DNA of 64,000 bases from Coptis chinensis (taxonomy: Eukaryota; Streptophyta; Magnoliopsida; Ranunculales; Ranunculaceae). The position numbers were made by a program, and so were the translations under genes. The first letter of the stretch is position 1; the number at the start of each line of letters is the position of its first letter. The stretch lies in the NCBI GenBank assembly GCA_015680905.1, contig CM027382.1, forward strand, positions 11,939,501 through 12,003,500, in the 5' to 3' direction. Positions 1 through 12,479 of this stretch are shown here, piece by piece. The notes below the pieces were generated by a model. It had not been told where the DNA came from. It saw nothing but the letters and a program-made list of their open reading frames with translations, and did not search any database.

Positions 1-892
1 AAAGTGGCGAGAATACCATTTGTTCATCTCCTCCACTTTGCACACACACACTAGTATTTAGAAATACACAAGAGATTCCAACAATCCCCACTATTTCAAA
101 ATACTAATAGTCCCCCACTATTTTGGAATAGGATATTACAAAAGAAATGGGTTAACGAAATGCCAAAGAGAATCGAAAAACAATAAGAAGATCTTTGGTG
201 CTTTTCACGGGCTTGAACCCGGTCATAGGGTAACATGTCTTATAATACGTGAAAGTGGTGGATTAAAAATCTTTGAACCAACATTCCCTTGTAGTAAAAT
301 AGAGGACATGCACCCACATTGCTCTTTCATTATATGCCCTGTCATTGTTGTTAAGCTTTTTTTGGCCCCTTCATTTGTGTTATGTGAATGCTCTAGAGTA
401 CTTGCTCAATACTCATAAGAACCGACCCAGTTCTACATTCACGTAGTGGATATCCATCAAGTGTACATAGCGGTTAAAATACACTATCTCATAAAAATAA
501 TGGACTATGGATTCCATTAAGAGTAAAATAACTCATCCTTTTCTCATTGCTATTCAAGTTATACAAAGTATACAATAATGCTATCTAGTCATAGGGTGGG
601 ACGCCTCAAAGAAAGACAATAGCATACCCGAGCGGCGAGGTGACTTGTTTTCCCTTTGAACCTACTTCATGGGATCTCCAATCACATAGGTGGGGTTGCC
701 GCCGATTGTCGCCCTCTATCTAAAGCAAAAGTCCCATCCCTCGACGATAAACCACTTGCCTCCAAAGAAGTGGTGCGAGTTAGACATGTGGCCAAACTAA
801 GTCCAACCTAACATAATCTAGCAAGTAGTGCTGATTAAGTTATATCTCAACTTACATGTATTCTTCTCCCATTGCACATAAGATAACATGTC

Positions 893-1075
893 TTAGCTAT
901 TGCAATGAGACAATTGCAAAGCATATACACATCGGGAGGTCATTTTAGAGCCAATGGGAAGATTTGCCAAGAGGTTGCTAACCCACTCAAGATCATCACA
1001 TGCCTTTTCTAAGGCGATTAGCTTTGGATGATATCCAAGACACTCAATTTCCACCAAAGGTAAACACATAAACAT
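893..1075 (-). pseudogene. Remnant of copia RNase H domain
   Basis: The minus-strand translation contains IALEKACDDLEWVSNLLANL, resembling the copia RNase H stretch in which a serine-threonine-rich start is followed by 'EF(I/M)AL..A..E..WL..LL.(D/E)(I/L)'. It is followed by a degraded 'hydrophobic-CDxQxAI' region. It lies about 0.8 kb from the 3' LTR on the minus strand, as expected for the end of a copia polyprotein. Stop codons surround it, so it is a fossil. Family assignment rests on this short stretch only. Confidence 0.55.
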
Positions 1076-2511
1076 TATGGATCCGGTTTATAACATATTA
1101 CCCCTTCTAACAATGATGGAAATCTACTAAATATCAGTCCATAATCAATGGCTCTGCTTATAGTACTTGGATAATCGACAATATACATCAAAGTTCCTTA
1201 TAAGGACACAATGGGTTATCATTTCCAAGATGCCATTAATGTAGGCAATGTCATGTCTCACATACATTATCCATCAAGTACAATTGGCTACCAATGATAT
1301 TGACATATTTAGTATGAGAAAACACAAGGAGATTATTTTTCATAAGATGGATATTTGCCACAAAATGTGTTAACACATGCTTACTATCATAATTAATACC
1401 CATACTTTTCAATGAAAAATATTTCTACTAAGTGCTATAACAATATAATGAGACCAACATGAGTTTTAATTCCTATATTCACTACCATTCAATTTCAGAA
1501 GTGCCCGAAATTCCCCTATACCATCGGCCGGGTCCGGTTTAAGGTATGCACTGTGGCCTTCAACCATATTCAAACGCCAACATCTTGACAACCGAATATA
1601 GCGATTCTGAGTAAATGAGTTTAACAACATAATAAACTATCATTTTCAATGACGGTTTATGGCGTGTTTCAAATAGGAATTTCTCTGTCTCATACACATT
1701 CTCAATGCTAGCACTCATGATATTAAATCATCTAAACAAAAAGAGATTAACACATATGTCTTGCTTTGCTCTAAAGAAAGTACACATTTTTTATTTATCA
1801 ACAACGGTACTTTGACATCCATATGACATTAATATGTTGTTGAATTGCTCAAGCCATTTATAGGCTTGAATCAACTCATACAAAGATTTAACTAAATTGT
1901 ATACCTTCAAATTTCATCACCGGTACTACTTGGTATTGTAGTTCCAAGACAACTACTCAACTAGAGTCTTTAGAATTCGTAGAAGAAATTCTAGTTATAT
2001 GAGCAAGGTTTCAAAATAGTATAAATTTTGTCTCTGATTGAAACCCCTTGGCTATTATTATTAACATTGTATTTTGCAATACAACTATCACGTTTTAGTT
2101 TTCTCTTGAAGATCCAATTCAACCTATAGATCTCCCAATAAATCAAGAGTCCAGTTTATAGGAGTTGTATCCTTAAAAAAGACAATTCTCATAGACAGAC
2201 AACTTCCTTATAGGTTAATGAATCTTCCTTAAGAAACATATAAACATCATCACCGTTAATGGTGGAAATACTCATTGATAGTCTTCCAAATTTCTTGTGC
2301 AGAAATAATGGGATTATCTTATGTAGTTCATTATGAACATTCAACCACTCTATGCCAATTTCTGAGAAAGCACAACCTCAAATAAAATTAGCATATAAGA
2401 CATTCAGTAATAGTGTGGTATCTACAAAATTGTTATCACTCATGACAACCGAAAACAAACATCACTATTATGAGTTTCACCAATGAACATCTACTTGATA
2501 ATTCTAGGTCT

Positions 2512-2514
<3 letters not shown>

Positions 2515-2603
<89 letters not shown>
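2515..2603. repeat. (TA)n microsatellite
   Basis: About 89 bases of uninterrupted TA dinucleotide inside the copia element. It creates spurious Ile-Tyr reading frames on both strands, which are not genes. Confidence 0.97.
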
Positions 2604-2605
<2 letters not shown>

Positions 2606-5600
2606 CTTTTAGATTCATTCACAATAGCCTTGGCAAGACACCCCCCACATTTTGAAACATTTTTGGATAGGCCCAAGACCTTTCCATACTTTGTAGTTCA
2701 GTGTCTTTCCAATTATCTTGTGAGATGAACTATGATAAAATAGTGTCATGCATATGGGTCACCACCCCCCACAGTTCAATAGTTACTCAACCTAATCAAA
2801 CTTACATGCAAAACACATTATACCTCTACAAACACTAAAAGAAACAACAACAATAAAATACACTCTTATGACAAGAATATACTTTTACTTTCAAGTCTAT
2901 GATTCGGATCATATTAAACATAGTCATATTATGTTCATGTTATCTATATGAAAGGAAATCCACAAAAGATTCTAATGAATCTTGAAGAATTTAGATGAAA
3001 AGGGTTTTACCCAAGATAATATCATTATCATCCTTCTTTTCATCATTCAACATTCCATTGTCATAGGGAGACAATCCACGACTTGTACATCACCTTGGCT
3101 ATTTATCAATAGTCATAGGAGGATAATGCCTAATAAGACAATCTACAAGCGTTACATCTCCTTGTCTAAAATAGTCACTTTGGAGGATATTGTCTCTAAG
3201 AAGACAAACCATTACTTTACATCTCCTTGACTAAATTAGGTTTAAGAGGATATTGATTGTTTCCCATATTATTTCCTCTCGTAGACAACGATGCTCATTA
3301 CTTAATAATATATGACATGGTTAAACTTCATGTCAATGTTAAAAATGCATTTATGCCAAACATGGTAAATATCATATCATAGGTTCAGGAAAAGTAAACT
3401 TTAACTGTACCCCTCACAACAAAAAGTATACGATATTTAAGCAAATCTAGCCACTGAATATGCAAAACAACTGAGGACTCCACCTCCTCTTTTTTACATG
3501 AGCTCAAGTAAGATAGAATACCCTATCAACAAGACCTCAACTACTACCACAACATCTAATGGCTCAACCCATTAATGTCTTCAACTAGAAAAATTTACTA
3601 ATAAACTATTATCAAGTTTAAAGTAAATCCACGATGATTAATATCCAAAACTAGCATACTACACAACTTTAACATATGCTATATTAGATATAAGCTACAA
3701 GTTACTTCATCTAACATGTATTTTCACAACAGTATAATTATAACCATCATCTAACAACACGTTCACTCAATAAAAGTAAGCAATTATGCATTGAATACAT
3801 TATAATTACTATCCAAGATTTGAGTGTGGTTGATATTAACTATCTTAAGGTCTCTCTTAGACCATCTACATACATCTACATATGTACAAAGAAAATTAAT
3901 ATCAAACTACTTTTAGTCAAACCAATTAATTCCTCAGTGATAAACACGTATAATTTGTTGACTAGGTTATTAAAGAAGTTTAAGCTTAGGGATTTCCCTC
4001 CTAAGAAAACTAGCATGCAACTCAAGGCAAGAATATCATCATATAATTAAACCAAAAGAATTGCAAAGAGTGAAAGAATACGATACCTAACCGATTGAAA
4101 AACCGGATTACCATATTTTCCTCCTTCTAGAAAAAACAGTTCAAAAGAACAGTAATTCTGAACCAGCTCATGAAGAATTGGGTATCAAGCCTTATACCAC
4201 TGGAAAGCTCTTTGAATCAGCTTTTCAACCCAAAAAGCGGATTGCAAAACCGAGTTCTGAGCTGAAAGTTATAGCAGTTTCCGTGAACGAAAGTGACAAA
4301 GAGTCAAAAAAAGACGAACTTTGACGTTTTTCTTGATAGAAATCTCATATTTGACTCCCACAAACGTAGGAGAAAGGTCCACAACCATATAGGGTTTGAT
4401 AAACCACAAAAGATCAATAAATATTGAATCTTTAATTGGTTTCCTAACAAAACGAAATTATTAGAAAATTTCTAAAGTCATAACACAATAACACAAAAAT
4501 AATTCAAAGTAAAAGACTTATCTTTTTGATTGTCAGATTAAAAAGCACTCTCCTTTGTTCTACTACAAAACTCTTTCCTTAAGATTGTTAGAATAGTTGT
4601 ATGAACACAAAGAACTAAAGTAGAAACGGAAGGAACAAGAGCAATGAAGAAACAAGGACAAAGAAGAATCGGGAATAACCAAAGCGCGGATTAGTCAGTC
4701 CCTTAAGGAAAGATTTAAGCCCCTTCCAATGGTGCAGAAAGGCAACAAAAATGCGTCTTCCTCCACAGGATTCAATGGTTAGCAGCCCGACTTTGCACTA
4801 GAAACGCACTACCCTCTAGAAAGCGACAATATAACTCTCTCGGGACGGCCGGTTGTGGGAAGAAGAGAAGAAAAAAAAGGACTGGTTTGAGTTTTTCGTT
4901 TCTCCGAGTTGAGTTTCGATCAAGTCTATTTTCTCTATGGACTCACAAGTCCTATTTATAGAGGTTAGGAAGAGAGACCAACTCCTAATAGAACATGAAA
5001 CTTGTCGCCAAGAAAAAAGGCAAAACAAGTTTAAGGCTATTGGTCAAACCACTACCCACAACAAGAAAGCCCAAGCCCAGGCGCGAACCCTACCCAATGT
5101 GGTGGATAACCAATGTGGGACTATCTACTATGCACTAAAGTGGCGAGAATATCATTTGTTCATCTCCTCCACTGTGCACACACACACTAGTATTTAGAAA
5201 TACACAAGAGATTCCAACACTAAGCTAGTAAATTTACAGTTTTACATTATGAGAATATGTTGTTATAGTTTTATATTTAAAAAAAATAAATGCTGGATCA
5301 CCATTTATTTGTCCAATTCAGTATGTATGTGAAGTTGTTGAAACCAGAAGCTGCTTTTTTAGTTAAACTTGTAGCTCTCACAAAGTTGAGGAACTCCATG
5401 ACTTGTAGCGCTTAAATTATATTCGTTTCGTTCTCCAAGAAGTCCGGTATACTCCTTTCAGATAGTGGTTACCATGCTTACATCAGTCTTTTACAGCCTG
5501 AATATATACGTTCAAATTCCAATAGCTGTCGGTTGCTAAATAGTGCTAACTCAAAGCATTTTTGTTGAAAAATGTTAGGAGTTTTAAGCAACAATATCAA

Positions 5601-6042
5601 GGTACTCCACAGGAAGGTTTCATACCGGATCCCGCTGCGTAAAAATCCCTAAATTATAGCTGCCTCAATGACCATTTAGGCTTTATTTGATTAGTCTTTA
5701 CAAGGACTGCTATTGACATATATATAGTTTGAAAACATGCACGTACTTTAAAAACCTATCACATTTAAGATATCAAATTGTTGAGGTAATTTAACACAAC
5801 TGCTACAGCTTTGTGTTGGGTGATGGTTAAACCACCACCACTTGCAACTACTATTCCATGAGCTAACTAACAAACAAACTAGTAAAGACGCTTAGTAAGT
5901 TTTATTAAGGCATTCAAATCCTAGTGAAAAACCGGACTTGAACCGCTCCAACAGGAGTCTCCATAATTTGTTACAGAATGTGATCATGAAGCCCGGATAT
6001 TTTAATTATTCTCCATACTTGTACTTTGGTAGTACTTCTTAT

Positions 6043-6854
6043 CCTTGTTATCAATTTGGAATACTGGGAGTTATTTGGTAACGGGGAATAATTCGAAGTT
6101 TTATTCGTTTATATGTTAGAAACATTTGGTCAACAATTCGGTCAAAAATTCGCAATAGGTACGTAATATGTTTTATACGAGTATTAAACGTTTTGAAATA
6201 AAAATTCGGATTTCAAAAATTCGGTACACTTAAATAGAAATTATAATATATATTTGTCAGTATAATTAAAATGTTCCACTAATTTTACTCAACTTAGTAT
6301 AATTTTATTCTAACTATATATTATAATGTTCTACTTATAACTATATATTACAAATATATAATTAGAATAAAATGTTATACTTATTGTAATGTTTCACTAA
6401 TTTTACTATAGTATATATATATATATATATATCATCTCTTTTAGAATATAGATTTGTAAATTGTATTGGAAAATAAAAATTAGAAACAACATATTCATAT
6501 CTTAATGTTAGTTTACTCGATTATTTGATCTGCAAAAAGAAAAAATAATGTCTTTCATAGATAAACAAAAGTTTTTAAGTCATGGTCAATCTCATATCTT
6601 TTTTCTCTATTTTTTGTTTCTTATTTATGTTTCTTTATGCTACTCATTCTTACAAGAATTTTTTTTTTTTTTTATATGAAGTATTTTTAAAATGAATTTT
6701 TGAATAATTCGGTAATTCGTGTTTTATACGTTCATAGTGAAGAAGACGTGAATTATTTTAAATTATTGAAAGGTTCGGAAGTATTAAACGTTTAGGCCTT
6801 CAAAAATTCGATTCGTGAATTATACGCGAATTATTCGGAGTATTGCTAACAAGG
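6043..6854. mobile_element. hAT-like MITE in pseudogene intron
   Basis: The ends are inverted: CCTTGTTATCAAT at the left and the complement of CCTTGTTAGCAATACTCCG at the right, both followed by copies of GAATAATTCG. The flanks are CTTCTTAT (6035-6042) and TTTCTTAT (6855-6862), an 8-bp duplication with one mismatch, which fits hAT. The interior is AT-rich with many AATTCG motifs and no reading frame. The intact pectinesterase copy lacks it. The superfamily call rests on duplication length, since the termini are not the usual CAGGG type. Confidence 0.6.
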
Positions 6855-7194
6855 TTTCTTATGCATCTGCTCTTGAACTTCCAAGATATCTTCCTCGAGT
6901 TAAAAGCTAAAGGTACTTCTAAAATTTGATTTGCTTCATCTTTCCTCTTTTGTGGCAGGGAGAAGTTGTTTGTCCCTCAAAACAAGCCGAATATAGTAGT
7001 AGTACTCCAAGGTCAGGGGTATAAGACAACATTGATTGCATGGAATGATACAGCCGACTGCGAATGGAACAAGTAGAGTAGCGATCGGTTGAAATTTCTG
7101 CTTCAAATTTCACGGTGCGCATAATATAACTTTTTGAGGTATATGCACAAAATTTATTGCACCATTGTTTCTGCAGCAACTAAACGCCTAAGTT

Positions 7195-7830
7195 AGAGAG
7201 CACATCAATTACTTCACTTCGCATCTTCAATCATGTTCAAGCCTTGTGGGTAGCCTATCAGCTATACCGGAACCTGTCATCTATCCATAGATAAACGTCC
7301 AAGTCCTTGTCCAATAACCCACCCAATGTGACTTCTTAATTCAGTCAAAGCCTATTTCAAGTCGGGCCGGGATTCTTTGTAGTAAGTGAGCCAAAGGGCA
7401 TTCTTCATCGCGGAACTTCTTGGTCAAGTATCTACTCCATTATGTGTTATTATTATCTAGCAATTTCCATGCAAGCTTCACTAATATAATCAGATTTACC
7501 TCTCCTAGGCTTCGCAATCCCAGGCCACTTTGTTCTATAGGTTTACACACACTATCCCACTCCAAGGTAACCGATTTCCTCTCACTCGGACCCCTAAACC
7601 AAATAAAATTCCTAATCACAGCTTCACTTTTTTAATGTTGTTCCTAGACCGTGTCTAACTCCCGATGTTGTGTATAGTTATGCATCTTAAGAATGATTGA
7701 GCAACCACACTACCTTACCCTGGAAAGATATGTTGCTGAAGTAGGTTCCTCACTTTCCTCATTAGTAAAGACAAAAATATCATCTGCCAAATAGAATGTG
7801 AGTAGGGTCACGCCAGTCCCTAGCCGGAGT
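7195..7830 (-). mobile_element. Minus-strand LINE reverse transcriptase fragment
   Basis: The minus-strand translation, broken by stops and frameshifts, shows LINE RT landmarks in order: LADDIFVFTN (the xADD catalytic box), then FIWFRGPSERK and WKLLDNNN with WSRYLTKKF, typical of the thumb and post-RT region of plant LINEs. It is inserted in intron 3 of the pectinesterase pseudogene, opposite in orientation to the larger LINE at 9129. Both ends are ragged and no target duplication was found. It is non-functional. Confidence 0.6.
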
Positions 7831-8304
7831 CATGTGGTGCACAACACCAGAATTAAGGAGCCAGTTCAAACTCTTGATAATACACCCTCATTAATTGCAC
7901 AATCTAATGATAGAATGATCTTCATTGCTATGTGTTTCTACTAGTATCATTTTACTTACTTTTGTTTTTGCAAAGAACATTGCTCCTCCTCCTCGTGGGA
8001 GAGACGGTGCCCAAACAGTTGCAATTAATGTGCAGGGAGATCAAGCTGCCTTTTTCGGTTGCGGATTCTTCACTTACCAAGACACCCTATTGGCCAACAA
8101 ATTAAATAAAGACAATCACTTTTTCAAAGAATGTTTTATTCAAGGAAGTGTTGACTTCATTTACGGCAATGGTTGATCACTGTTTGAGGTATATGTTGAT
8201 TACAAACTATCGTTTATGGTTACTTTGTCATATCTCCATGTTTACTTTTCATTCTAAAGATTTCACAATATCTTCTCTCCTACAAGACTGCTTCATTTAT
8301 TAAT

Positions 8305-9119
8305 GGGTTATACCAGTCAACTAACTTTTTCCGTCTTTTGACAGTCAGGCACATGAAATTATATTTATACCATTTTACTCTCCTATATTTATTTATTTTT
8401 CATTATTCTATGGGCCCACAAAACAAAAAAAAAATTAAGTGGGGATTAGTGTTTGTGGGACCCATATTTTTAAGAGAATATTTTTTTATTATGATGGGGC
8501 CCACAGGAAAAAAAATTAATTTTAAAAAGAAAAACCAAATTTTAAAAAAAAATTCTTGTGGCCCCACAAAACTAAAAAAAAATATTTTTTCTACTATGAG
8601 CCCCACTTATTTTTAATTTTCTTGTTTTTTAAAGTGAATAAAAAATAATAAAAATGAAGTAAGGATTTAGTGTTTGTGGGACTCACATTTTTTTAGAAAA
8701 ATTATTATTTTTTCATTATGATAGGGCCCACAGAATAAAAATCAATTTTAAAGAGAAAAATCAAATTTTCTTTTCTTTTTATTTTTATTTGGCTCCACAA
8801 AACTAAAAAAACATTATTTTTCTACTGTGAGCTCCACTTATTTTTAATTTTCTTGTTTTTTAATTATTTTCTTTTTTCGGCTTTATTAACTTATTAAAAA
8901 AATCGAGAACACTTGTTTTTGTGGGGACTATAGAATAATAAAAAATAAATAAATATGAGAGAGTAAAATAGTATAAATATAATTTTATGTGTTTTGACTG
9001 GTCAAAGGACGGAAAAGTTAGTTGATTCACGCTTTGACCGATTAATTTTGTGGGGAGGTGGGGTGGGGTGGTAATCCTAATTATAACTAGTGGTAGGGGG
9101 TGGCATGTCAGTATAACCC
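8305..9119. mobile_element. MULE-type MITE (foldback) with 9-bp target duplication
   Basis: Begins GGGTTATAC and ends GTATAACCC. It is flanked on both sides by TTTATTAAT (8296-8304 and 9120-9128), an exact 9-bp duplication of the kind made by Mutator-like transposases. The arms pair over long stretches: AACTAACTTTTTCCGTC near 8322 with its complement near 9013, and TTTATACCATTTTACTCTC near 8368 with its complement near 8970. The middle consists of inverted blocks around GGGCCCACA. There is no coding capacity. The right end abuts the first recognisable LINE sequence. Confidence 0.8.
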
Positions 9120-9134
9120 TTTATTAATTTAATG

Positions 9135-9640
9135 CAAATGTATGTAGCAAAATATCAACATTCCAATTGTATTCTCTTTTAAATGCATATTTTTTTAAGT
9201 TTAGAGAGGAAGAGGATAGATTAAAAGCTCTCCAGACAGGACATCTGTTTATTGCAGGTAGAGTTTTTATGATCAAACCATGGTTGCCAAAGTTGGAAAC
9301 TCTTAGGAGAAACATGAGCACACTACCTATTTGGGTAAAACTATGGGACATTCCAAAACAAATGTGGACTAAGAAAGGTATAAGCTTCATTGCTAGTCGT
9401 ATAGGAAAACCACATTGTTGGGATAAAGCAACGCAAAGTAAGACAAGATTGGACTTTGAAAAGGTTTGCATTGAAGTCCTTATCAATGCAAAATATAATA
9501 TCCAGATTGTCTGAGTTTTAAATTGGGACATGGTATCACTGCGGATGTAGGGGTGGAATATATGTGGATCCCATCAACTTGTTCAATATGTATGAAAGCA
9601 AGACATAAGAATTCCAAATGCCCAACGACAAATGCTCAAG
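9135..9640 (+). pseudogene. LINE ORF1 N-terminal part: DUF4283 and zinc knuckle
   Basis: An open frame around 9135-9514 shows the DUF4283 pattern: FFKFREEEDRLKALQTG, then VFMIKPWLPK, LPIWVKLWDIP, and IASRIGKP followed by a DKAT..KTR.DF..V.I(E) stretch. After a stop, another frame gives EYMWIPSTCSICMKARHKN, the CX2C half of the zinc knuckle that normally follows. In plant LINEs this ORF1 product binds RNA. It is interrupted at 9641-9645 by the target duplication of a solo LTR. Confidence 0.75.
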
Positions 9641-9645
9641 GTACC

Positions 9646-10522
9646 TGTGTGCACATATTTTAGCAAATAAATATGTGACACGTGACAACATCTTCTTAAC
9701 GCTCGGGTATAGTCTTAGTGTGGGTAGGAAGTACCAGAACACACTTTAAGTCCAGGTCCTGACTAACTCACCTCCTAGGTTCGGGAGTGAAATAAGAAGA
9801 GGAGGTTCGGAATTGGTTAGAGTAGGCTCGGAGAACTGAAGGTTCGGAACTGGTTGGCCAAAATAGTAGGCTTGGAGAACCAATTCCTGACTATGAACTC
9901 CAAATCCGGAACTCAACTACTAGGTTCGGAGCATGTTCGTGGGCTTTGGAACTAGTTGGAGTAGTAGGTTCATATAACCAACTCCTAACTATGAACTCCA
10001 AATCCGGAACTCAACTACTAGGTTCAGAGCAGGTTCGTAGGCTTTGGAACTAGTCCGGAACTCAACTACTAGGTTGAGGGAGGTTAGAAAGCTTTAGAAC
10101 TAGTTGGAGTAGTAGGTTTGTATAACCAACTCCTAACTATGAACTCCAAATCCGGAGCTCAACTACTAGGCTCGGAGCTCTAACTACTACTCCGAACCTA
10201 AACATGTTTTTTTGTTGTTTAAGTCAATAAAGGAGACCTATTTGACTTGGAAAACATGGGAGAAGAGTCAAGATGAGACTTAACAAGAGACGGTCTCCTA
10301 GTTAAACACTAATTGGGAAACCTCATCTATTATTATAAATAGAATAGTTGAACTACGCTTTGAGTTTGATTCCTATTCACAGGATACGTAGGCAGCCATT
10401 AAAGAACGTGGTTTAACTCATCATCTTCTACATCTCTTCTTCTTCTTGATCCAATACTTCTCATTGTTATTTGATCATCAACAAAATATTTGTGTTCCTA
10501 GATTAGGAAAAATCATCACACA
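9646..10522. mobile_element. Solo LTR with 5-bp target duplication
   Basis: The 877-bp block starts TGTGTGCAC and ends ATCACACA. It is flanked by GTACC on both sides (9641-9645 and 10523-10527). It has no internal coding region, so it is what remains after LTR-LTR recombination. Inside are irregular tandem copies of a GGTTCGGAAC-type motif (about 9775-10200), a TATA-like TATTATAAATAG at about 10331 and downstream pyrimidine-rich sequence. The plus strand is the likelier transcription direction from the TATA position. The parent family was not identified; no other copy lies in the window. Confidence 0.85.
9775..10200. repeat. Degenerate tandem repeats inside solo LTR
   Basis: Blocks carrying CTATGAACTCCAAATCCGGA recur near 9890, 9989 and 10138, each followed by TCAACTACTAGG and a TTTGGAACTAG or TTTAGAACTAG segment. 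Spacing is roughly 100-150 bases. A shorter GGTTCGGA motif is scattered at the left end. The repeats belong to the U3-like part of the LTR. Confidence 0.8.
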
Positions 10523-10527
10523 GTACC

Positions 10528-11240
10528 TCTGCACTGGAAGCAAGAAGAAGAAATGCAACCACTTCAAGGCCTCAAAGGCTACAACACTGGGTATGTACGA
10601 AGGGTAACTAATGAAGTTGCTACCTCGAATGAACATGTAGCTCCTGTGCAAGTAATTGATACTACTGTATCTGAAGTTATACCTATACAAGCACCTACTG
10701 TGCAAGTAGTAGAGGCGACACCCATCACTTCATAGATGGCTAATGCAATAACCACTATAGTACCCTATGGAGTGGACACTCCTATTAGGCTACGTAACTC
10801 GCTTAAACTCCTCTCGATGAAGTTGCACCCATTGAGCAACATGCTCGGGTTATTGTGGATGCAACCCGAAAGCGAGAATGTACAAGAAATTTTAATAAAT
10901 GGGGATTTCGTGGTTATGCTTCCTCGAACTTCAAGTCTCTGAAGCTGAGACGGTGATGTATGATGCCAATTTGGAAGAGTTTACAGCTGTGAGAGATGAA
11001 TTAACTTTTCATGAAGTAACAAATGACTTTGATGGAGAGACTGAAGTATTATTTGATCATGAAGTGGAGGAGAATGCAAGTGTGGAAGAGAACTATTTGG
11101 CTTTAGTTCCAGCTCCTGTTAAACAACCAAAGAAAAGAGAAACTCGATCACAGATGAAACAACAACTAGCTCCTGACAATAGTCATGGAAAAGGGAAGCA
11201 CCAACAACAACAAAACACAAAGTCAAGTGCAAAAGTTTGA
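10528..11240 (+). pseudogene. LINE ORF1 C-terminal tail
   Basis: Three short overlapping frames run from the solo-LTR right border to 11240. The last (10899-11240, 113 residues) is acidic and ends with a basic, glutamine-rich stretch just upstream of the endonuclease frame. That placement is where the low-complexity tail of plant LINE ORF1 sits. No conserved domain is recognisable, so the call rests on position and continuity with the DUF4283 part. Confidence 0.45.
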
Positions 11241-11281
11241 TCCAAGGGATCAAGTACCAATAAACCCCCTCTAAAATTTTA

Positions 11282-11960
11282 ATGGTTAAGTTAGGAGTTT
11301 GGAATGTTCGAGGAATAAATGAGCACTCAAAGGCTAGTGAGGTGAATAAAGTAAGGATTGAAAACAAGTTATGTATGTTTTCTCTTTTAGAAACTAAAGT
11401 AAAGAAGGAGAAGTTTGATACCATAAGGAAAATCTGCTGCCCCTTTTGGTCCTATATTAGTAACTATGATAGTGATCCAAATGGTAGAATTTGGTTGTGC
11501 TGGGACCAAAGTTATGTTCATGTTAATCTGATTCAAGAAACCTCCCAACTCTTGCATTGTGAAGTACAGTTATTGTCTACAGGGCAAAACTTTTTGCTCA
11601 CTTGTGTATATGCAAAGAACTCTAGGCATGATAGGATGGGGCTATGGAATGATCTGATTAGCTTGCATCCTTCTACTCTAATGCATGCCATGGTCAGTGT
11701 GTGGGGATTTTAACAGTATCCTTTACTCTCCTGAAAGGCTTGGATGTGAAACCACCCACCCTAGTGAATTAGCCGAAGTTCATGGGGTGTGTCACGCCTG
11801 AGTTTGTCCGATCTTCGATATATGGGGAGTTTTATACTTGGACTAGCAACTCGTAAATACTCCAAAATAGATAGATGTTTGGTCAACAACATGTGGATTA
11901 ATGCATTTTCGGCTTCATATAAGCAGAATTGCCGTAAAGGAGTATCGACCATACTCCTCT
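11282..11960 (+). pseudogene. LINE endonuclease domain (AP-type)
   Basis: The frame from 11282 starts MVKLGVWNVRGIN, the conserved start of plant LINE endonucleases, and continues with FSLLETKVK, GRIWLCWD and a TCVYAKN segment. Near 11695 the frame shifts: another frame carries CGDFNSILYSPER, the GDFN metal-binding motif, and the following VYTWTSN-like segment is split again near 11820. The enzyme would nick target DNA to prime reverse transcription. The breaks mean it is inactive. Confidence 0.8.
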
Positions 11961-12479
11961 CATTCTCTCATGGTTCATTGATACAAAGAAGCTGTACCCG
12001 TTTAGATTTTGCAATGCATGGGCTTTATACCCTAAATTTCATAATATTGTGAGAAGCAGTTAGCAAAGTCAATGTCAAGGCAACCCTGTATTTACCTTGA
12101 GTTACAAACTTAAGAATTTGAAGAGTGTATTGAAGGGTGGTCTAAGAAAAACTTCTCTAAACTCAAGGAGAGGATGAAGAAGCTAGACTAGAGTTATTTA
12201 AACTACAACAAGAACTACTGAGAATGCACCAATGATCTACTAAGGATGGAGTATGAAGACATCACGCAGAGGTCTGGGTGTACATGGTACTTACAAGGTG
12301 ATAGGTGCACTAGATACTTTCACAACATTATTAAGGAAAGAAAAGGCATAAACAAGATATGGTCAGTGATTGATGAACAAGGCACCAAGCATAATGAACA
12401 TTGTAAAATAGTGGATTTGTTTATTAGCCATTATAAAGCTCGCTAGGTGGTGTCCCCCGAGTTGATGTACCGAGTTTTA

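Larger units (their letters stand above)
1..5219 (-). mobile_element. Degenerate Ty1-copia LTR retrotransposon, left LTR cut by window edge
   Basis: Bases 1-83 and about 5138-5219 are near-identical direct repeats ending in ATTCCAACA. Read on the minus strand they begin TGTTGGAATCTC, so they are LTR starts and the element points left. Just inside the left copy, bases 84-100 give a purine-rich tract on the minus strand (GAAATAGTGGGGAT), placed where a polypurine tract should be. The interior has no long reading frame, only an RNase H remnant near 893-1075, so the copy is dead. It lies in intron 2 of the pectinesterase pseudogene: sequence directly right of 5219 matches the start of intron 2 of the intact gene at 42742. 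The right LTR probably extends left to at least about 4500, but I could not fix its inner boundary or a primer binding site. Confidence 0.8.

Noticed and set aside
190-240. GGGCTTGAACCCGGTC, resembling a tRNA T-arm
   Set aside because: No acceptor stem, anticodon arm or A box at the right spacing was found.
2470-2728. Reading frames on both strands made of Ile-Tyr repeats
   Set aside because: They are translations of the (TA)n microsatellite.
8338-8616. Overlapping frames on both strands at 8338-8616
   Set aside because: They come from the low-complexity inverted blocks of a foldback MITE.
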